This document shows, in pieces, positions 9,602-18,611 of a stretch of DNA of 64,000 bases. The stretch is taken from the NCBI GenBank assembly GCA_027486405.1, contig JAIXPD010000085.1, forward strand, positions 29,201-93,200, written 5' to 3'. The DNA is from Azospirillum sp. (GTDB taxonomy: Bacteria > Pseudomonadota > Alphaproteobacteria > Azospirillales > Azospirillaceae). Positions within the stretch are counted from its first letter, which is position 1. Every line of letters starts with the position of its first letter. The notes under the pieces were generated by a model. It made no database searches, was not told the DNA's origin, and saw nothing but the letters and a program-made list of their open reading frames with translations. A program made the position numbers and the translations under genes.

Positions 9602-9837
9602 CAATCGCTTGAACGAGCGATCATCATCACGCAAGCAAGAATGGACACGGATTTCACGGACAAAATGAGGGATTGCACGGATCTCCGCCCCCAATCACCT
9701 CAGGCATCCCGTTAGGGGGTTTGCGCCCGGATCGCAAACAGGAAGGTTCTGAGACTCGTTCCGCGAAATCCGTAAAAAATCCGCGAAATCCGTGGCGACT
9801 CTTGTTCCGGTCGGGCGCGCAATGCATCAAACGATCG
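9602..9837. repeat. Palindromic intergenic repeat, copy C
   Basis: A 236-bp element occupying most of the gap 9511-9846. It begins CAATCGCTTGAACGAGCGAT (from 9602), has the arm CAAGAATGGACACGGATTTC from 9636, a duplicated right core GAAATCCGTAAAAAATCCGC...GAAATCCGTGG near 9765-9795, and a diverged outer end TCAAACGATCG at 9827-9837. No gene was seen in the gap. Confidence 0.8.
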
Positions 9838-9846
9838 CCCAGGATC

Positions 9847-10248
9847 TCAGGCCCGCCCGACATAGGGCTTATAAAGCGCGTCGGTCTGCTGGATGTGTTC
9901 GACGAACCAATCCTTCAGCAGCAGGATCAGGTCCATCCGCAGCATGGTGGTGTTGTCGTCATGGAACTCGGACTGAAGCGCCGCGACCTCGCCCGCGAAA
10001 TAGCGGTGGGCGGCCAGATGGCTGTCCAGGTCGGGATAGCCGCCGTCGGCCATCAACGCCTCTTCCCGCGCGAAATGGACGGCGACGTAATCGTTGAGGC
10101 TGGCCAGCAGGGCCGACAGCTCCCCCCGGTTGGCGGGGGTGATGCCGCTTTCCAACAGGCCGTTGAACAGCTTCAGCAAATGGCGGTGTTCGTCGTCCAG
10201 AACGGGGACGCCGACGCTCATCGTTTCATCCCAGACCACATGATCCAT
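9847..10248 (-). CDS. Bacteriohemerythrin
   Basis: A 133-residue single-domain hemerythrin, a di-iron O2-binding protein of the cytoplasm. All seven canonical ligands are present: His21, His58, Glu62 (in HFAREE), His77, His81, His118 and Asp123 (in HIQQTD). The family uses them to bind O2 for delivery, storage or sensing, often in motile microaerophiles. The ATG at 10248 gives the standard MDHVVWDETMSVG N-terminus; the reading frame continues upstream without support. The gene stands alone, divergent from the Fic gene. Confidence 0.95.
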   Translation of the reverse strand: MDHVVWDETMSVGVPVLDDEHRHLLKLFNGLLESGITPANRGELSALLASLNDYVAVHFAREEALMADGGYPDLDSHLAAHRYFAGEVAALQSEFHDDNTTMLRMDLILLLKDWFVEHIQQTDALYKPYVGRA

Positions 10249-10431
10249 GGATCCATCCTCCCCCTGCGCGCCAAGCCCACACCGTACCCCCACACCGTAC
10301 CATTGTGGATGACTTGACAGGGATCCTAAAACCGGCAACGGTGCCGACACAAAGCGGCAAATCCCCGCAGGGGGGCCGGTTTTTCGGCCCTTCGCGCCAG
10401 GAACGCCGGGTGCGTGCGGAAGGGGCGGCCC

Positions 10432-11202
10432 ATGGCCATGCAGGATGAGATCGCGGACAAGAAACGGGTGCTCGACACCGCCCGGCCACTGCCGCAGGAC
10501 ACCGTCCATGATCTGGCCGACTGGTTCGAGATGGAGCTGACCATCGCGGCGGTGGGGCTGGAACGGGTCCCGCTGACCCGCAGCGAGGTCCGGGCGATCC
10601 TGGAGCGCGGGACCCTGCTGCGCCACCGCGCGGTGGAGGAGCAGCGCTTCATCCTGAACCACCGCAGCGCCATGGAGTTGATGGCCCGCCTGTCCTATGA
10701 ACCGGCTGGCGTGGTGAACGAACGCACCATCGCCGCCTTCCACGGCGTGCTGCACCAGGGGTTGGACGACGAGGCCGGGAAATACCGCAACGCCCCGCCC
10801 AAGGACGACGACACCGGCAACGCCCCCGACCCGGCCAAGCTGCGCGTGTCGATGCCGGCCCTGTCGGGCTGGCTGCGCCGCGCCGAACCCGCCCCCGACA
10901 CCGCGTTCGAGGCGCATCACCGGTTGATGGCCATCCGCCCCTTCAACAGCGGCAACCGCAGCACCGCCCTGCTGCTGTGCAATCTGCTGCTGAACCGCGC
11001 GGGCTATCCGCCGGTGGTGGTGCGGGCGGAGGATCGCGACCTGTACAACGATCTGGTCGAACGGGCGTGGTCGGTCGGCGACAAGACGCCGTTCCGCGAC
11101 CTGATGATGCGCTTCCTCGACCACAGCCTGGACATCTGCCTGGCCGCCGTGGCCAAGGGGCCGGACGCGCCGAAGGCTCCCCCCTTCGACGATCCGGCCT
11201 GA
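10432..11202 (+). CDS. Fic-family protein with degenerate catalytic motif
   Basis: A 256-residue protein with Fic/DOC-fold sequence: an N-terminal helical part (EVRAILERG...RAVEEQ) and the core around residues 160-190. The family normally carries HPFxDGNGRxxR for AMP transfer to target Tyr/Thr/Ser. Here the aligned stretch is IRPFNSGNRSTALLL, so the catalytic His is Arg169, the acidic residue is Ser and the second Gly-Arg is Arg-Ser, while flanking helices remain conserved. AMP-transferase activity is therefore unlikely, and a binding role or pseudoenzyme is inferred. The ATG at 10432 is preceded by AAGGGG. It is divergent from the bacteriohemerythrin and convergent with the CocE-like gene. 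Confidence 0.75.
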   Translation: MAMQDEIADKKRVLDTARPLPQDTVHDLADWFEMELTIAAVGLERVPLTRSEVRAILERGTLLRHRAVEEQRFILNHRSAMELMARLSYEPAGVVNERTIAAFHGVLHQGLDDEAGKYRNAPPKDDDTGNAPDPAKLRVSMPALSGWLRRAEPAPDTAFEAHHRLMAIRPFNSGNRSTALLLCNLLLNRAGYPPVVVRAEDRDLYNDLVERAWSVGDKTPFRDLMMRFLDHSLDICLAAVAKGPDAPKAPPFDDPA

Positions 11203-11214
11203 CGGCGCGGACGT

Positions 11215-12879
11215 TCAGCGCAGCGCGTCGCGCGGCAACGACAGCGGCAAGCGCAGGCGCGACGGGCGGTCCGGCCCGCTGTGGATCAGCAGGGTGATCG
11301 GCTGTTCGTCCACCCGGCGGGTTTCGCCCGGCTCCGCGCCGGTGCCCGGGTTGATCGGGTAGGCGGGGAAACAGGCCCCGGCAAGGCTGAGGCGCAGCGC
11401 CGATCCGGGGGCCAGCGTGGCGCAGACCGCGCGCAGGCTGATGGTCAGGGGGCGCGTCGGGTCGCCCGGCTCCACCCGCGCGTGGCCGTGGGTCAGCGGC
11501 AGCACCCGGCCATCGGGGCGCAGCACCGACAGCACGGCGTTGACGTCGAAGGACGGCGCGTCGGCCTCCACCCACAGATCCAGGGCGACGCGCCCGGCCA
11601 GCGTCAACGGTTCGCTCACCGGCAGGCTGGTGTAGACCGCCACGTCGGGCCGCCGGTCCACGCTGGCGCGGTCGAAACGCCCGGCGTCGGGCACGGCGTG
11701 GCCGCCAACCGCTGGAACCGGGCCGCGCGGGTCATGAACGATGACGTCCAGGGCCGACGCCTCCCCCGGTTCCGCCGACAGCCGTCCGCCCTGGCGGTTG
11801 GCCAGCCCGTCGCTGGCCAGCCAAAAGGCGGTGTCGGCGGCGGGCAGGCTTGGCAGATCCTGCCAGCGCCCGCTTTCCAGATCCTGCAACCGCACCGGGC
11901 CGCAGCGTTCGTGAGCGTGGGCGGATTCACCCTTCAGAACGCGGTCGAACCAGGCCAGTTGCAGGCTGTCGATGGACGGCCCATCCTGCGGCCCCGCCGC
12001 CGTCCAGGGGCCGACGACCAGCCGCACCGGTGCCCGCGACCGCGCCACCAGCGCGTCATGGGCGTCCAGCGAGCCGGCCAGACGGGGATCGAACCAACCG
12101 CCGATGGTCAGCACCGCCACGTCGGTCGGCATCTCGGCCAACCGGGCGCGCGGCGACAGCGCGTTCCAACTCGGCCCCGGCACCGGCATGGTCAGCCAAT
12201 CGTCGTAATGGGGGGCGTAGCGGGCGTAATCGCGCAGCGCCTGCGGGCGGGCGGGAATCTCGTCGTCCACCGGCAAATGGCGGACGGCGTCGCTGAGCGC
12301 GCGGTGGGCCACACCATCCTCGACCCGGCGCGCGGCCTCCGCCGCGACGCGCAAGGCCCAGCCCATGGCGTCGGCCAGACGGAACGCCCCGCCCTCATAG
12401 GCCCAATCGGAAAAGACATCCCAGCCGGCGAAGGCGGGGGCGACGGCCCGCAGCGCGGGCGGGGCCTCCGCCAGCGTCAGAAGCTGGGCCAACCCGGCGT
12501 AGCCGCAGCCATAAAGCGCCACCGATCCCGACGACCCCGGCAGGGACGCCGCCCAGGCCACCGCGTCGGCCCCGTCCTCCGCCTCCGCGTCGAAGGGGCG
12601 GAAACGGCCGTCGGAGGTGCCGCAGCCGCGCATGTCCTGCACCACCACCACATAGCCGCGCGCCGCGTACCATCGGGGGTGCGCGTAATGGCTGGTCAAC
12701 GCCGTCCGCCGCCCGCAGGCGACGCGCAGCAGCAGCACCGGCCAACTCCCCGCCGCGTCAGGACGGTAGAGGTCGGCGTCGAGCCGCACCCCGTCGCGCG
12801 TGCGCATCGACACGGTTTCGGGCGGGCGGACCGGCAGGAGCGTGGTGGTTTCCAGGAGCACGGGGGCCAGATGGGTCAT
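11215..12879 (-). CDS. CocE/NonD-family alpha/beta hydrolase with replaced catalytic residues
   Basis: A 554-residue protein with the X-Pro dipeptidyl-peptidase/CocE layout: an alpha/beta hydrolase domain (residues ~20-300) and a C-terminal jelly-roll (XPP_C, about 330-550). In the family the nucleophile is Ser in GxSYxG; here it is Cys125 (YGCGYAG). The acidic residue is kept (Asp264 in GWFD). The His expected after GPW(S/T) is Ala294 (GPWTAAG). Either it is no longer a hydrolase or it uses unusual chemistry. No signal peptide is evident. Its end lies 12 bp from the convergent Fic gene. Confidence 0.8.
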   Translation of the reverse strand: MTHLAPVLLETTTLLPVRPPETVSMRTRDGVRLDADLYRPDAAGSWPVLLLRVACGRRTALTSHYAHPRWYAARGYVVVVQDMRGCGTSDGRFRPFDAEAEDGADAVAWAASLPGSSGSVALYGCGYAGLAQLLTLAEAPPALRAVAPAFAGWDVFSDWAYEGGAFRLADAMGWALRVAAEAARRVEDGVAHRALSDAVRHLPVDDEIPARPQALRDYARYAPHYDDWLTMPVPGPSWNALSPRARLAEMPTDVAVLTIGGWFDPRLAGSLDAHDALVARSRAPVRLVVGPWTAAGPQDGPSIDSLQLAWFDRVLKGESAHAHERCGPVRLQDLESGRWQDLPSLPAADTAFWLASDGLANRQGGRLSAEPGEASALDVIVHDPRGPVPAVGGHAVPDAGRFDRASVDRRPDVAVYTSLPVSEPLTLAGRVALDLWVEADAPSFDVNAVLSVLRPDGRVLPLTHGHARVEPGDPTRPLTISLRAVCATLAPGSALRLSLAGACFPAYPINPGTGAEPGETRRVDEQPITLLIHSGPDRPSRLRLPLSLPRDALR

Positions 12880-13031
12880 GCGGTGTCAGCGTGGTTGGAC
12901 AGATACGCCCGAACGTGGCAAAGCCTGTGCCAACACCACAATCCCGGCAATCCGACGCAACGTCACACCCATTGCCCCGGAACGACCGCCCAAAACGCAA
13001 TCACCTGCTTAAATTTACGGCAACTTCCCGC

Positions 13032-14741
13032 TCAGGCCGCGATCAGTTCGAACCGATCGACATCGACCATGCCCCGGTCGGTGATCTTCAGATGCGGAAT
13101 CACCGGCAGCGGCAGGAAGGCCAGTTGCAGGAAGGGTTCGGCCAGCGGGCAACCCATGGCGCGGACCCCGGCGCGCAGGGTGCGCAGCTTGTGCTCCACC
13201 GTTTCGAACGGCTCCAGGCTCATCAGACCGGCCAATGGCAGGGCCAGTTCGCCGATGATTTCGCCGTTGCGCACGGCGACGAAGCCGCCTTGCAGCGCGA
13301 TCAGCCGGTTGATGGCGATGGCCATGTCGGCGTCGTTGGAGCCGACGACGCACAGATTGTGGCTGTCGTGCCCGACGGAGGACGCCAAGGCCCCCTCGGC
13401 GAAGCCGAAGCCCTGGACAAAGCCGCGCCCGATGTTGCGGTTGCTGCCGTGGCGGGCAAAGACGCAGATTTTCAGCAGGTCGCGCGCCGGGTCGGCGACC
13501 AGACGGCCCGCGACCGGCGTCATTTCGATCCGCCGGTGTTCGGTGATGATCTTGCCCGGCAGCAACCCGATGACCGACTGCACCGACTGGCCCGCCGGAA
13601 CGGCGAAATCACCCTCCTCCACCGGGTCGAGCTTCACCGAGTGCAGGCCGACCGGGGCGACGCTCGGGCGGTTGGCGAAGCTCTCCGCCGTCACCACCCG
13701 GCCGCCCCGGATGACGCGGTTGACCGCGCACTCCTCCAGATCGTCGAGCAGCACCAGATCGGCCCGCTGGCCCGGAGCCACCAGCCCCCGGTCGAACAGG
13801 CGGAAGCCGCGCGCCGCCGACCAGGTGGCCGCGCGGTAGACATGGGCAACCGGCGCGCCCAGCCGGATGGCGCTGCGGATCAGGTGATCCATGTGGCCTT
13901 CCTCGGCGATGTCCAACGGGTTGCGGTCGTCGGTGCAAAAGCCCAGGAAGGGGGAGGTTTCGGCGGAAATGACCGGGGCGAGCGCGTGCACGTCCTTCGA
14001 CACCGATCCGTCGCGGATCAGCACCTGCATGCCCTTGCGCAGCTTTTCCATCGCTTCGGCGGCGCTGGTGGTTTCGTGGCAATTGCGGATGCCGCAGGAC
14101 AGATAGGCGTTCAGCTCCTTGCCGGTCACGAGCGGGGCGTGGCCGTCAATGTGCCGCCCGTCGAACGCCGCCAGCTTGTCCAGCACCCCATCCACCTTGT
14201 GGAAGACGCCGGGGAAATTCATGAATTCGGCCAGCCCCAACACCTTGGGGTGGTTCATGTGGCGGACCAGATCGGGGGCCTCCAGCCGCGCGCCGGAGGT
14301 TTCCAGCTCCGTCGCCGGAACGCAGGAGGAAAGCTGCACGAACAGGTCGAGCACCGTGCCGCCCGCGCTGTCGAGGAAATAGCGCAAGCCCTCCTCGCCC
14401 AGCACGTTGCAGATCTCGTGCGGGTCGCAGATCGCCGTGGTGGTCCCGCGCGGCAGCACGCAGCGGTCGAACTCGCCCGGCGTCACGCAGGTGGATTCGC
14501 AATGCAGATGGGTGTCGATGAAGCCCGGAACCACGGTCAGGCCGCGCCCGTCGATCTCCTCCACCCCGTCATACGATTCGTAGGTGCCGACGATGACGTC
14601 GCCGCACAGCGCGATGTCGCCCTCCGCGATCTCGCCGGTGACGACGTTGAGAAAGCGCGTGTTCTTGATGACCAGATCGGCCCGGCTTTCGCCCAGAGCC
14701 TGCCCGACGCGCGTCTTCAGACCATCCCGTTCCACCGCCAT
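13032..14741 (-). CDS. ade: Adenine deaminase
   Basis: A metal-dependent amidohydrolase of 569 residues converting adenine to hypoxanthine and ammonia in the cytoplasm (purine salvage or nitrogen scavenging). Family features: the metal-binding DTHLHCES motif, CDPHEICNVLG, DGHAP, CHETTS and the CTDDR motif, plus the C-terminal GHDSHNLCVVG block typical of bacterial Ade. The start at ATG 14741 (MAVERDGLK) is chosen; a longer in-frame extension is Arg-rich and lacks support. The same-strand AraC-type gene lies 83 bp upstream. Confidence 0.93.
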   Translation of the reverse strand: MAVERDGLKTRVGQALGESRADLVIKNTRFLNVVTGEIAEGDIALCGDVIVGTYESYDGVEEIDGRGLTVVPGFIDTHLHCESTCVTPGEFDRCVLPRGTTTAICDPHEICNVLGEEGLRYFLDSAGGTVLDLFVQLSSCVPATELETSGARLEAPDLVRHMNHPKVLGLAEFMNFPGVFHKVDGVLDKLAAFDGRHIDGHAPLVTGKELNAYLSCGIRNCHETTSAAEAMEKLRKGMQVLIRDGSVSKDVHALAPVISAETSPFLGFCTDDRNPLDIAEEGHMDHLIRSAIRLGAPVAHVYRAATWSAARGFRLFDRGLVAPGQRADLVLLDDLEECAVNRVIRGGRVVTAESFANRPSVAPVGLHSVKLDPVEEGDFAVPAGQSVQSVIGLLPGKIITEHRRIEMTPVAGRLVADPARDLLKICVFARHGSNRNIGRGFVQGFGFAEGALASSVGHDSHNLCVVGSNDADMAIAINRLIALQGGFVAVRNGEIIGELALPLAGLMSLEPFETVEHKLRTLRAGVRAMGCPLAEPFLQLAFLPLPVIPHLKITDRGMVDVDRFELIAA

Positions 14742-14824
14742 CACGCCGCTCCGTTCCCGCTTGTGTCGTCTCTCACGCCTCTGCGGCAAGGTGACGCGCG
14801 GCCCGCCCCAACGCAAGGGCGGCG

Positions 14825-15805
14825 TCAGCCGCGCGCCCGCCGCAGGGTTTCCGACGGGCGTTCGCCAAACCGGTCGGCGTAATCCTGGGCAAAGCGGCCC
14901 AGATGGGTGAAACCGGCGTTGAAGGCGATGGTCGTCACGTTGGCGTCGTCGCCCGCGCGCAGCCGCCGCTGCACCTCGTCCAGCCGCAGGTCGCGCAGGT
15001 AACGCAGCGGGCTGACCCCTTCAAAGCGCTTGAAGGAATCATGCAGCGTGCGTTCCGGCACCCCGGCGGCCTGGGCGATGTCGGCCAGGGTGATGGCCGC
15101 GCTGGCGTTGTCGTGCAAAAAGGCGATGGCCCGCCGGACCGACGCCGGGCGCGCGCCCGATGTGCGTTCCGACCGCGCCCGTTCGTCGGCCTCCTCCTGC
15201 CCGGCCAGGAACAGGCGCAACACCAACTGTTCGTATTCGGCGGCGACCAGCGGGTCGTTTTGGATCAGCCGCACCGTTTCGGGATCGCCGATGACGCTGC
15301 GCAGCGCCACCAGCCACGGCGTCAGGCGCGGGCTGCGCAGATCGAGCCGCGCGCCCAGCCGCACCGGCCGCGCCCCGGTGAAGGCGGTGAAGCGCTGGCG
15401 GTCGATCTTCAGCACCAACTGTTCGCAATCGGGGGAAAAGCGCCCGGCGATGGCGCTGCCCGGCGCGCAAAACACGCCGTTGGCGTGATCCACCGCGTAG
15501 CTGTCGCGCCCCATGCGGATTTCCGCGCTGCCGCTGAGGCAGAGGATGGCCAGATAATAGTCATCCAACGGCGGCACGGTGATCGATGCCTCGCCAAACT
15601 GGATCGTGCCGATCCCCATGCCCTTCATCTTGAGGAAATCCATGTGCGAGGACCGACCGCCCCGCCGCCCGCCCGCAACCAGCGTGTGCGGCTGCATCAG
15701 CTTGGAAATCCGCTCGCGCGCGTCGTCCAGGTCCGGCGTTTCGAACACGCGGCACAGGCGCAGCGCGGACGCGTTTTGAGCGTGAAGAGCGGGATTCAGG
15801 GCCAT
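14825..15805 (-). CDS. AraC-family transcriptional regulator
   Basis: A 326-residue regulator. The N-terminal ~210 residues resemble the AraC_binding_2 (cupin-like) domain; the C-terminal ~105 residues hold a two-HTH DNA-binding domain (ADIAQAAGVPERTLHDSFKR and FNAGFTHLGRFAQDY regions). The similarity is to regulators of aromatic-degradation operons, and it follows catA on the same strand. A strong hairpin terminator in between argues for separate transcription. Control of catBCA, or of ade just downstream, is possible but unproven. Confidence 0.88.
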   Translation of the reverse strand: MALNPALHAQNASALRLCRVFETPDLDDARERISKLMQPHTLVAGGRRGGRSSHMDFLKMKGMGIGTIQFGEASITVPPLDDYYLAILCLSGSAEIRMGRDSYAVDHANGVFCAPGSAIAGRFSPDCEQLVLKIDRQRFTAFTGARPVRLGARLDLRSPRLTPWLVALRSVIGDPETVRLIQNDPLVAAEYEQLVLRLFLAGQEEADERARSERTSGARPASVRRAIAFLHDNASAAITLADIAQAAGVPERTLHDSFKRFEGVSPLRYLRDLRLDEVQRRLRAGDDANVTTIAFNAGFTHLGRFAQDYADRFGERPSETLRRARG

Positions 15806-15900
15806 GACAGCGCATCCTCTGGGGCGTGGACGGTCTTCGTGACGATAACGACTCTAAGCAAAAAATGGACCGGTTGGCAGCGTCCTGTTGCGGCGGCGAT

Positions 15901-15940
15901 GAAAATGGCTGAACCCCGCCGGGCGGGCGGGGTTCAGCCC
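15901..15940 (-). terminator. Rho-independent terminator of catBCA
   Basis: A perfect 14-bp stem, GGCTGAACCCCGCC (15907-15920) pairing with GGCGGGGTTCAGCC (15926-15939), with a 5-nt loop. On the minus strand it is followed by ATTTTC, a short U-run. It sits about 50 bp past the catA stop and before the AraC gene. Confidence 0.85.
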
Positions 15941-15987
15941 ACTGGTGTGACCCAATGGACAGCGGGCGGATGATCAGGCGTGGTGGA

Positions 15988-16908
15988 TCAGGCGGCGACG
16001 CGTGAACGCTCGACCAGATCGCTCGGCAGGCCGTCGCGCGCCTCGACCAACTGGAAATCAAACGCGATCTCGGCAAAGGGACGCTCCACCCCACGGGCCT
16101 CCATCGCCGCCGGATCGTCGATGTGGCGCAACTCCGGCACCAGCCCGTCGCGGGTGGCGAAGGCGAAATCATCGTTGATGAGCGGATCGCCCTGGATGTT
16201 GATCTGGGTGGTCAGCTTGCGATAGCCCGGCGCGCTGACGAAGAAATGGATGTGGGCCGGGCGGGCACCGTGACGGCCCAGCAGATCCAGCAGGAACAGC
16301 GTGCGGCTGCCCGGCGGGCAGGCGTAACCCGACGGCATGATCGAGCGGAAGGAATAGCGGCCATCGGCCCCGGTCTTGATCGTGCCCCGGTTGTTGAACG
16401 GGGTTTGCGAGCTGTCGAAGATCGAATAATTGCCCATGGAATTGGCGTGCCAGACCTCCACCACCGCGTGGGGGATCGGCTTGCCGGTTCCGTCGCGCAC
16501 GGTCCCGGACATGAACAGCGGCTCGGCGTCGGTGTCCAGGCCGTCGTCGATGCGGGCGTTGCCCTCGAACTCCGGCGCGCCGACGACGTGCAGCGGGCCT
16601 TCGATGGTGCGCGGGGTGCCGTGGCCGTTCAGACCGGCGGCGGCCTCGCGCTCCTCCACCTGCAAATCGATGAAATGCTCGAACCCCAGCCCCGGAACCA
16701 GCAAGCCGATCTCGTTGCCCTTGCACAGCTCGGTCAGATAGTTGCAGGCGGCCCAGAACTCATCGGGCGTCACGTCGAACTCGTTCATCGTGTGGAACAG
16801 ATCGCGGACGATGCGGTCGACGATGGCCTTGACGCGCGGGTTGGGCGTCTTGCCGTCCGTCGGCTGGGCGAAACGGGTCAGCAGCGCGTCGATGTCCTTG
16901 GCTTGCAT
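15988..16908 (-). CDS. catA: Catechol 1,2-dioxygenase
   Basis: Intradiol non-heme Fe(III) dioxygenase that opens catechol to cis,cis-muconate, first step of the ortho-cleavage (beta-ketoadipate) route. The 306-residue protein has an N-terminal helical dimerisation domain (~1-100) and the beta-sandwich core. The four iron ligands lie in the expected motifs: Tyr in GNYSIFD, Tyr in GRYSFRS, and two His in PAHIHFF. It is the last gene of catB-catC-catA, 54 bp after catC. Confidence 0.96.
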   Translation of the reverse strand: MQAKDIDALLTRFAQPTDGKTPNPRVKAIVDRIVRDLFHTMNEFDVTPDEFWAACNYLTELCKGNEIGLLVPGLGFEHFIDLQVEEREAAAGLNGHGTPRTIEGPLHVVGAPEFEGNARIDDGLDTDAEPLFMSGTVRDGTGKPIPHAVVEVWHANSMGNYSIFDSSQTPFNNRGTIKTGADGRYSFRSIMPSGYACPPGSRTLFLLDLLGRHGARPAHIHFFVSAPGYRKLTTQINIQGDPLINDDFAFATRDGLVPELRHIDDPAAMEARGVERPFAEIAFDFQLVEARDGLPSDLVERSRVAA

Positions 16909-16962
16909 GGCTTGGAGTCTCCCTAGGGGTCGCTTGCTTTTGGTTGCAAAGGGTGGGGGCGG

Positions 16963-17253
16963 TCAGGCGTCGCCGTCGCGCACCGAGGAGGGATGGCGGC
17001 ACAGCGGCGTCACCGCGATGTCCATGTAGGGAAACAGCGGCAGACCGATCAGCAGGTCATGCAGTTCGCCGTTGTCGGCCACGTCGAACACGCTGACGTT
17101 GGCGTATTGCCCGGCCACCCGCCACAGGTGACGCCATTTGCCCGCCCGTTGCAGATCGGCGGCGAGCGCCTTTTCCCGCGCCTTCAGATCCGCCGCGACG
17201 TCCGGCGGCATGTCGGCGGGCAGGCGCACGGTCATCGTCACATGAAACAGCAT
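16963..17253 (-). CDS. catC: Muconolactone delta-isomerase
   Basis: A 96-residue small decameric enzyme converting (+)-muconolactone to beta-ketoadipate enol-lactone. It has the characteristic MLFHVTMTVRLP start, a conserved EKALAADLQRAGKW helix and the GQYANVSVFDV strand. The ATG at 17253 is preceded by GGGAGAG. catB ends 4 bp upstream, which suggests translational coupling. Confidence 0.95.
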   Translation of the reverse strand: MLFHVTMTVRLPADMPPDVAADLKAREKALAADLQRAGKWRHLWRVAGQYANVSVFDVADNGELHDLLIGLPLFPYMDIAVTPLCRHPSSVRDGDA

Positions 17254-17257
17254 GGGG

Positions 17258-18421
17258 TCACTCTCCCGCGTGGGTGGTGGCCCGCGCGACATGGACGGAG
17301 CGCCGCCGGTCTCGGCGCAGATCGTCCAGCCGCGCGGGGTCGATGTCCACCCCGATGCCCGGCCCGTCCGGCACGATCAGGGTGAAATCCTCGTACCGCA
17401 GGGGCGCGGTCAACAGCTCGTCGGTGAACAGCAGCGGGCCGAACAGCTCGGTTCCCCACTCCAGCCGGGGGACGGTGGCGAAAAGCTGGGCCGCCGCCGC
17501 CGTGCCCACACCGGTTTCGATCATGGTCCCGCCATACAGGCCGATCCCGGCGGCCTCGGCGATGGCGGCGACCTTGGCCGCCGGGCCGACGCCGCCCGAT
17601 TGCGACAGCTTGACGGAAAAGACATCCGCCCCGCCCGCCGCCGCGACGCGGAAGGCATCCTCCGGCCCGCGTAGGATTTCATCGGCCATCACGGCGATGG
17701 GAAAATCCCGCGTCAGTTGGGCGAGCGCGCCCAGATGCTGGCGGCGCACCGGCTGTTCGACCAGATCGGCCCCGGCGTCGGCCAGGGCGGCCAGCCCGCG
17801 CCGGGCCTCCGTCACGCTCCAGGCCTGGTTGACGTCCACCCGGACGCTGGCGCGGTTGCCCAGCGCGCGCTTGATCGCGGCGATGTGGGCGATGTCGTCG
17901 GCCAGCGCGCGCTTGCCGATCTTCAGCTTGAAAATGTTGTGGCGGCGGGCGTCGAGCAGCCGTTCGGCCTCGGCGATGTCCAGATCCGATTGGCCGCTGG
18001 CCAGGGTCCAAGCGCAGGCCATGCGGTCGCGCACCCGCCCGCCGAACAGGGTGGACAGCGGCACGCCCAGCCGCCGGGCGGCACCGTCCTGAAGCGCGGT
18101 TTCGACCGCGCATTTGGCGGTGTTGTTGCCCTGGACAAAGGCCCCGACCCGCGCCATCGCCGCGCCGACCGCGTCGGCGTTCAGCCCGATCAGCAGCGGC
18201 GTCATGTAGGTGTCGATGGCCAGCGCCATCCCCTCCACCGACTCCTCGCCATAGCTCAGACCGCCGATGGTCGTCCCCTCGCCCCAACCGACCACACCAT
18301 CCGACGCGGTGATGCGGACCAGAACGACGGATTGCGTCTTCATCGTCGCCATCGCCAACACATGCTGGCGGATGGTGGGCAGATCCAGAATGACGGTTTC
18401 AACCCGCTCGATTGTCGTCAC
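17258..18421 (-). CDS. catB: Muconate cycloisomerase
   Basis: Enolase-superfamily, Mg-dependent lactonising enzyme turning cis,cis-muconate into muconolactone; 387 residues from the GTG start. Family residues seen: the FKLKIG lysine pair, metal ligands in VDVNQAW, VEQPV and MADEI, the catalytic Lys in FSVKLSQSGG and the Glu in TMIETGVG. The GTG at 18421 has GGGGAC at good spacing and matches the family start (VTTIERVETVILDLPTIR). The ATG at 18514 would add a 31-residue tail with no homology. It is the first gene of the cat operon. Confidence 0.94.
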   Translation of the reverse strand: MTTIERVETVILDLPTIRQHVLAMATMKTQSVVLVRITASDGVVGWGEGTTIGGLSYGEESVEGMALAIDTYMTPLLIGLNADAVGAAMARVGAFVQGNNTAKCAVETALQDGAARRLGVPLSTLFGGRVRDRMACAWTLASGQSDLDIAEAERLLDARRHNIFKLKIGKRALADDIAHIAAIKRALGNRASVRVDVNQAWSVTEARRGLAALADAGADLVEQPVRRQHLGALAQLTRDFPIAVMADEILRGPEDAFRVAAAGGADVFSVKLSQSGGVGPAAKVAAIAEAAGIGLYGGTMIETGVGTAAAAQLFATVPRLEWGTELFGPLLFTDELLTAPLRYEDFTLIVPDGPGIGVDIDPARLDDLRRDRRRSVHVARATTHAGE

Positions 18422-18523
18422 GACGCTGTCCCCGATCGCTGTGTGGTGCGGATTGTCGATTGATCCGTCGCGAGATTGCCGGAGAGGATTGTGGGCGTCC
18501 AAGACCGTTTGCATCCGAAATCA

Positions 18524-18538
18524 ATACCCAGAAGGTAT
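18524..18538. promoter_or_regulatory. ATAC-N7-GTAT operator upstream of catB
   Basis: The sequence ATACCCAGAAGGTAT exactly fits the ATAC-N7-GTAT dyad bound by the LysR regulators CatM/BenM (CatR family) of catechol and benzoate operons. It lies about 100 bp upstream of the catB start. No LysR gene is adjacent, so the cognate regulator would be encoded elsewhere. The match is seen; the function is inferred. Confidence 0.6.
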
Positions 18539-18611
18539 GAAGCCATGCGGGTGGGCAAGCGGAAAAGGGAGGAGCCTGTTCGCCGCACGCTTCGCCCCGC
18601 CCCGCCCCAAG

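Noticed and set aside
11281..14882. Two long plus-strand frames opposite the CocE-like and adenine deaminase genes
   Set aside because: Typical GC-rich antisense shadows, with Arg/Gly/His-rich products and no recognisable family.
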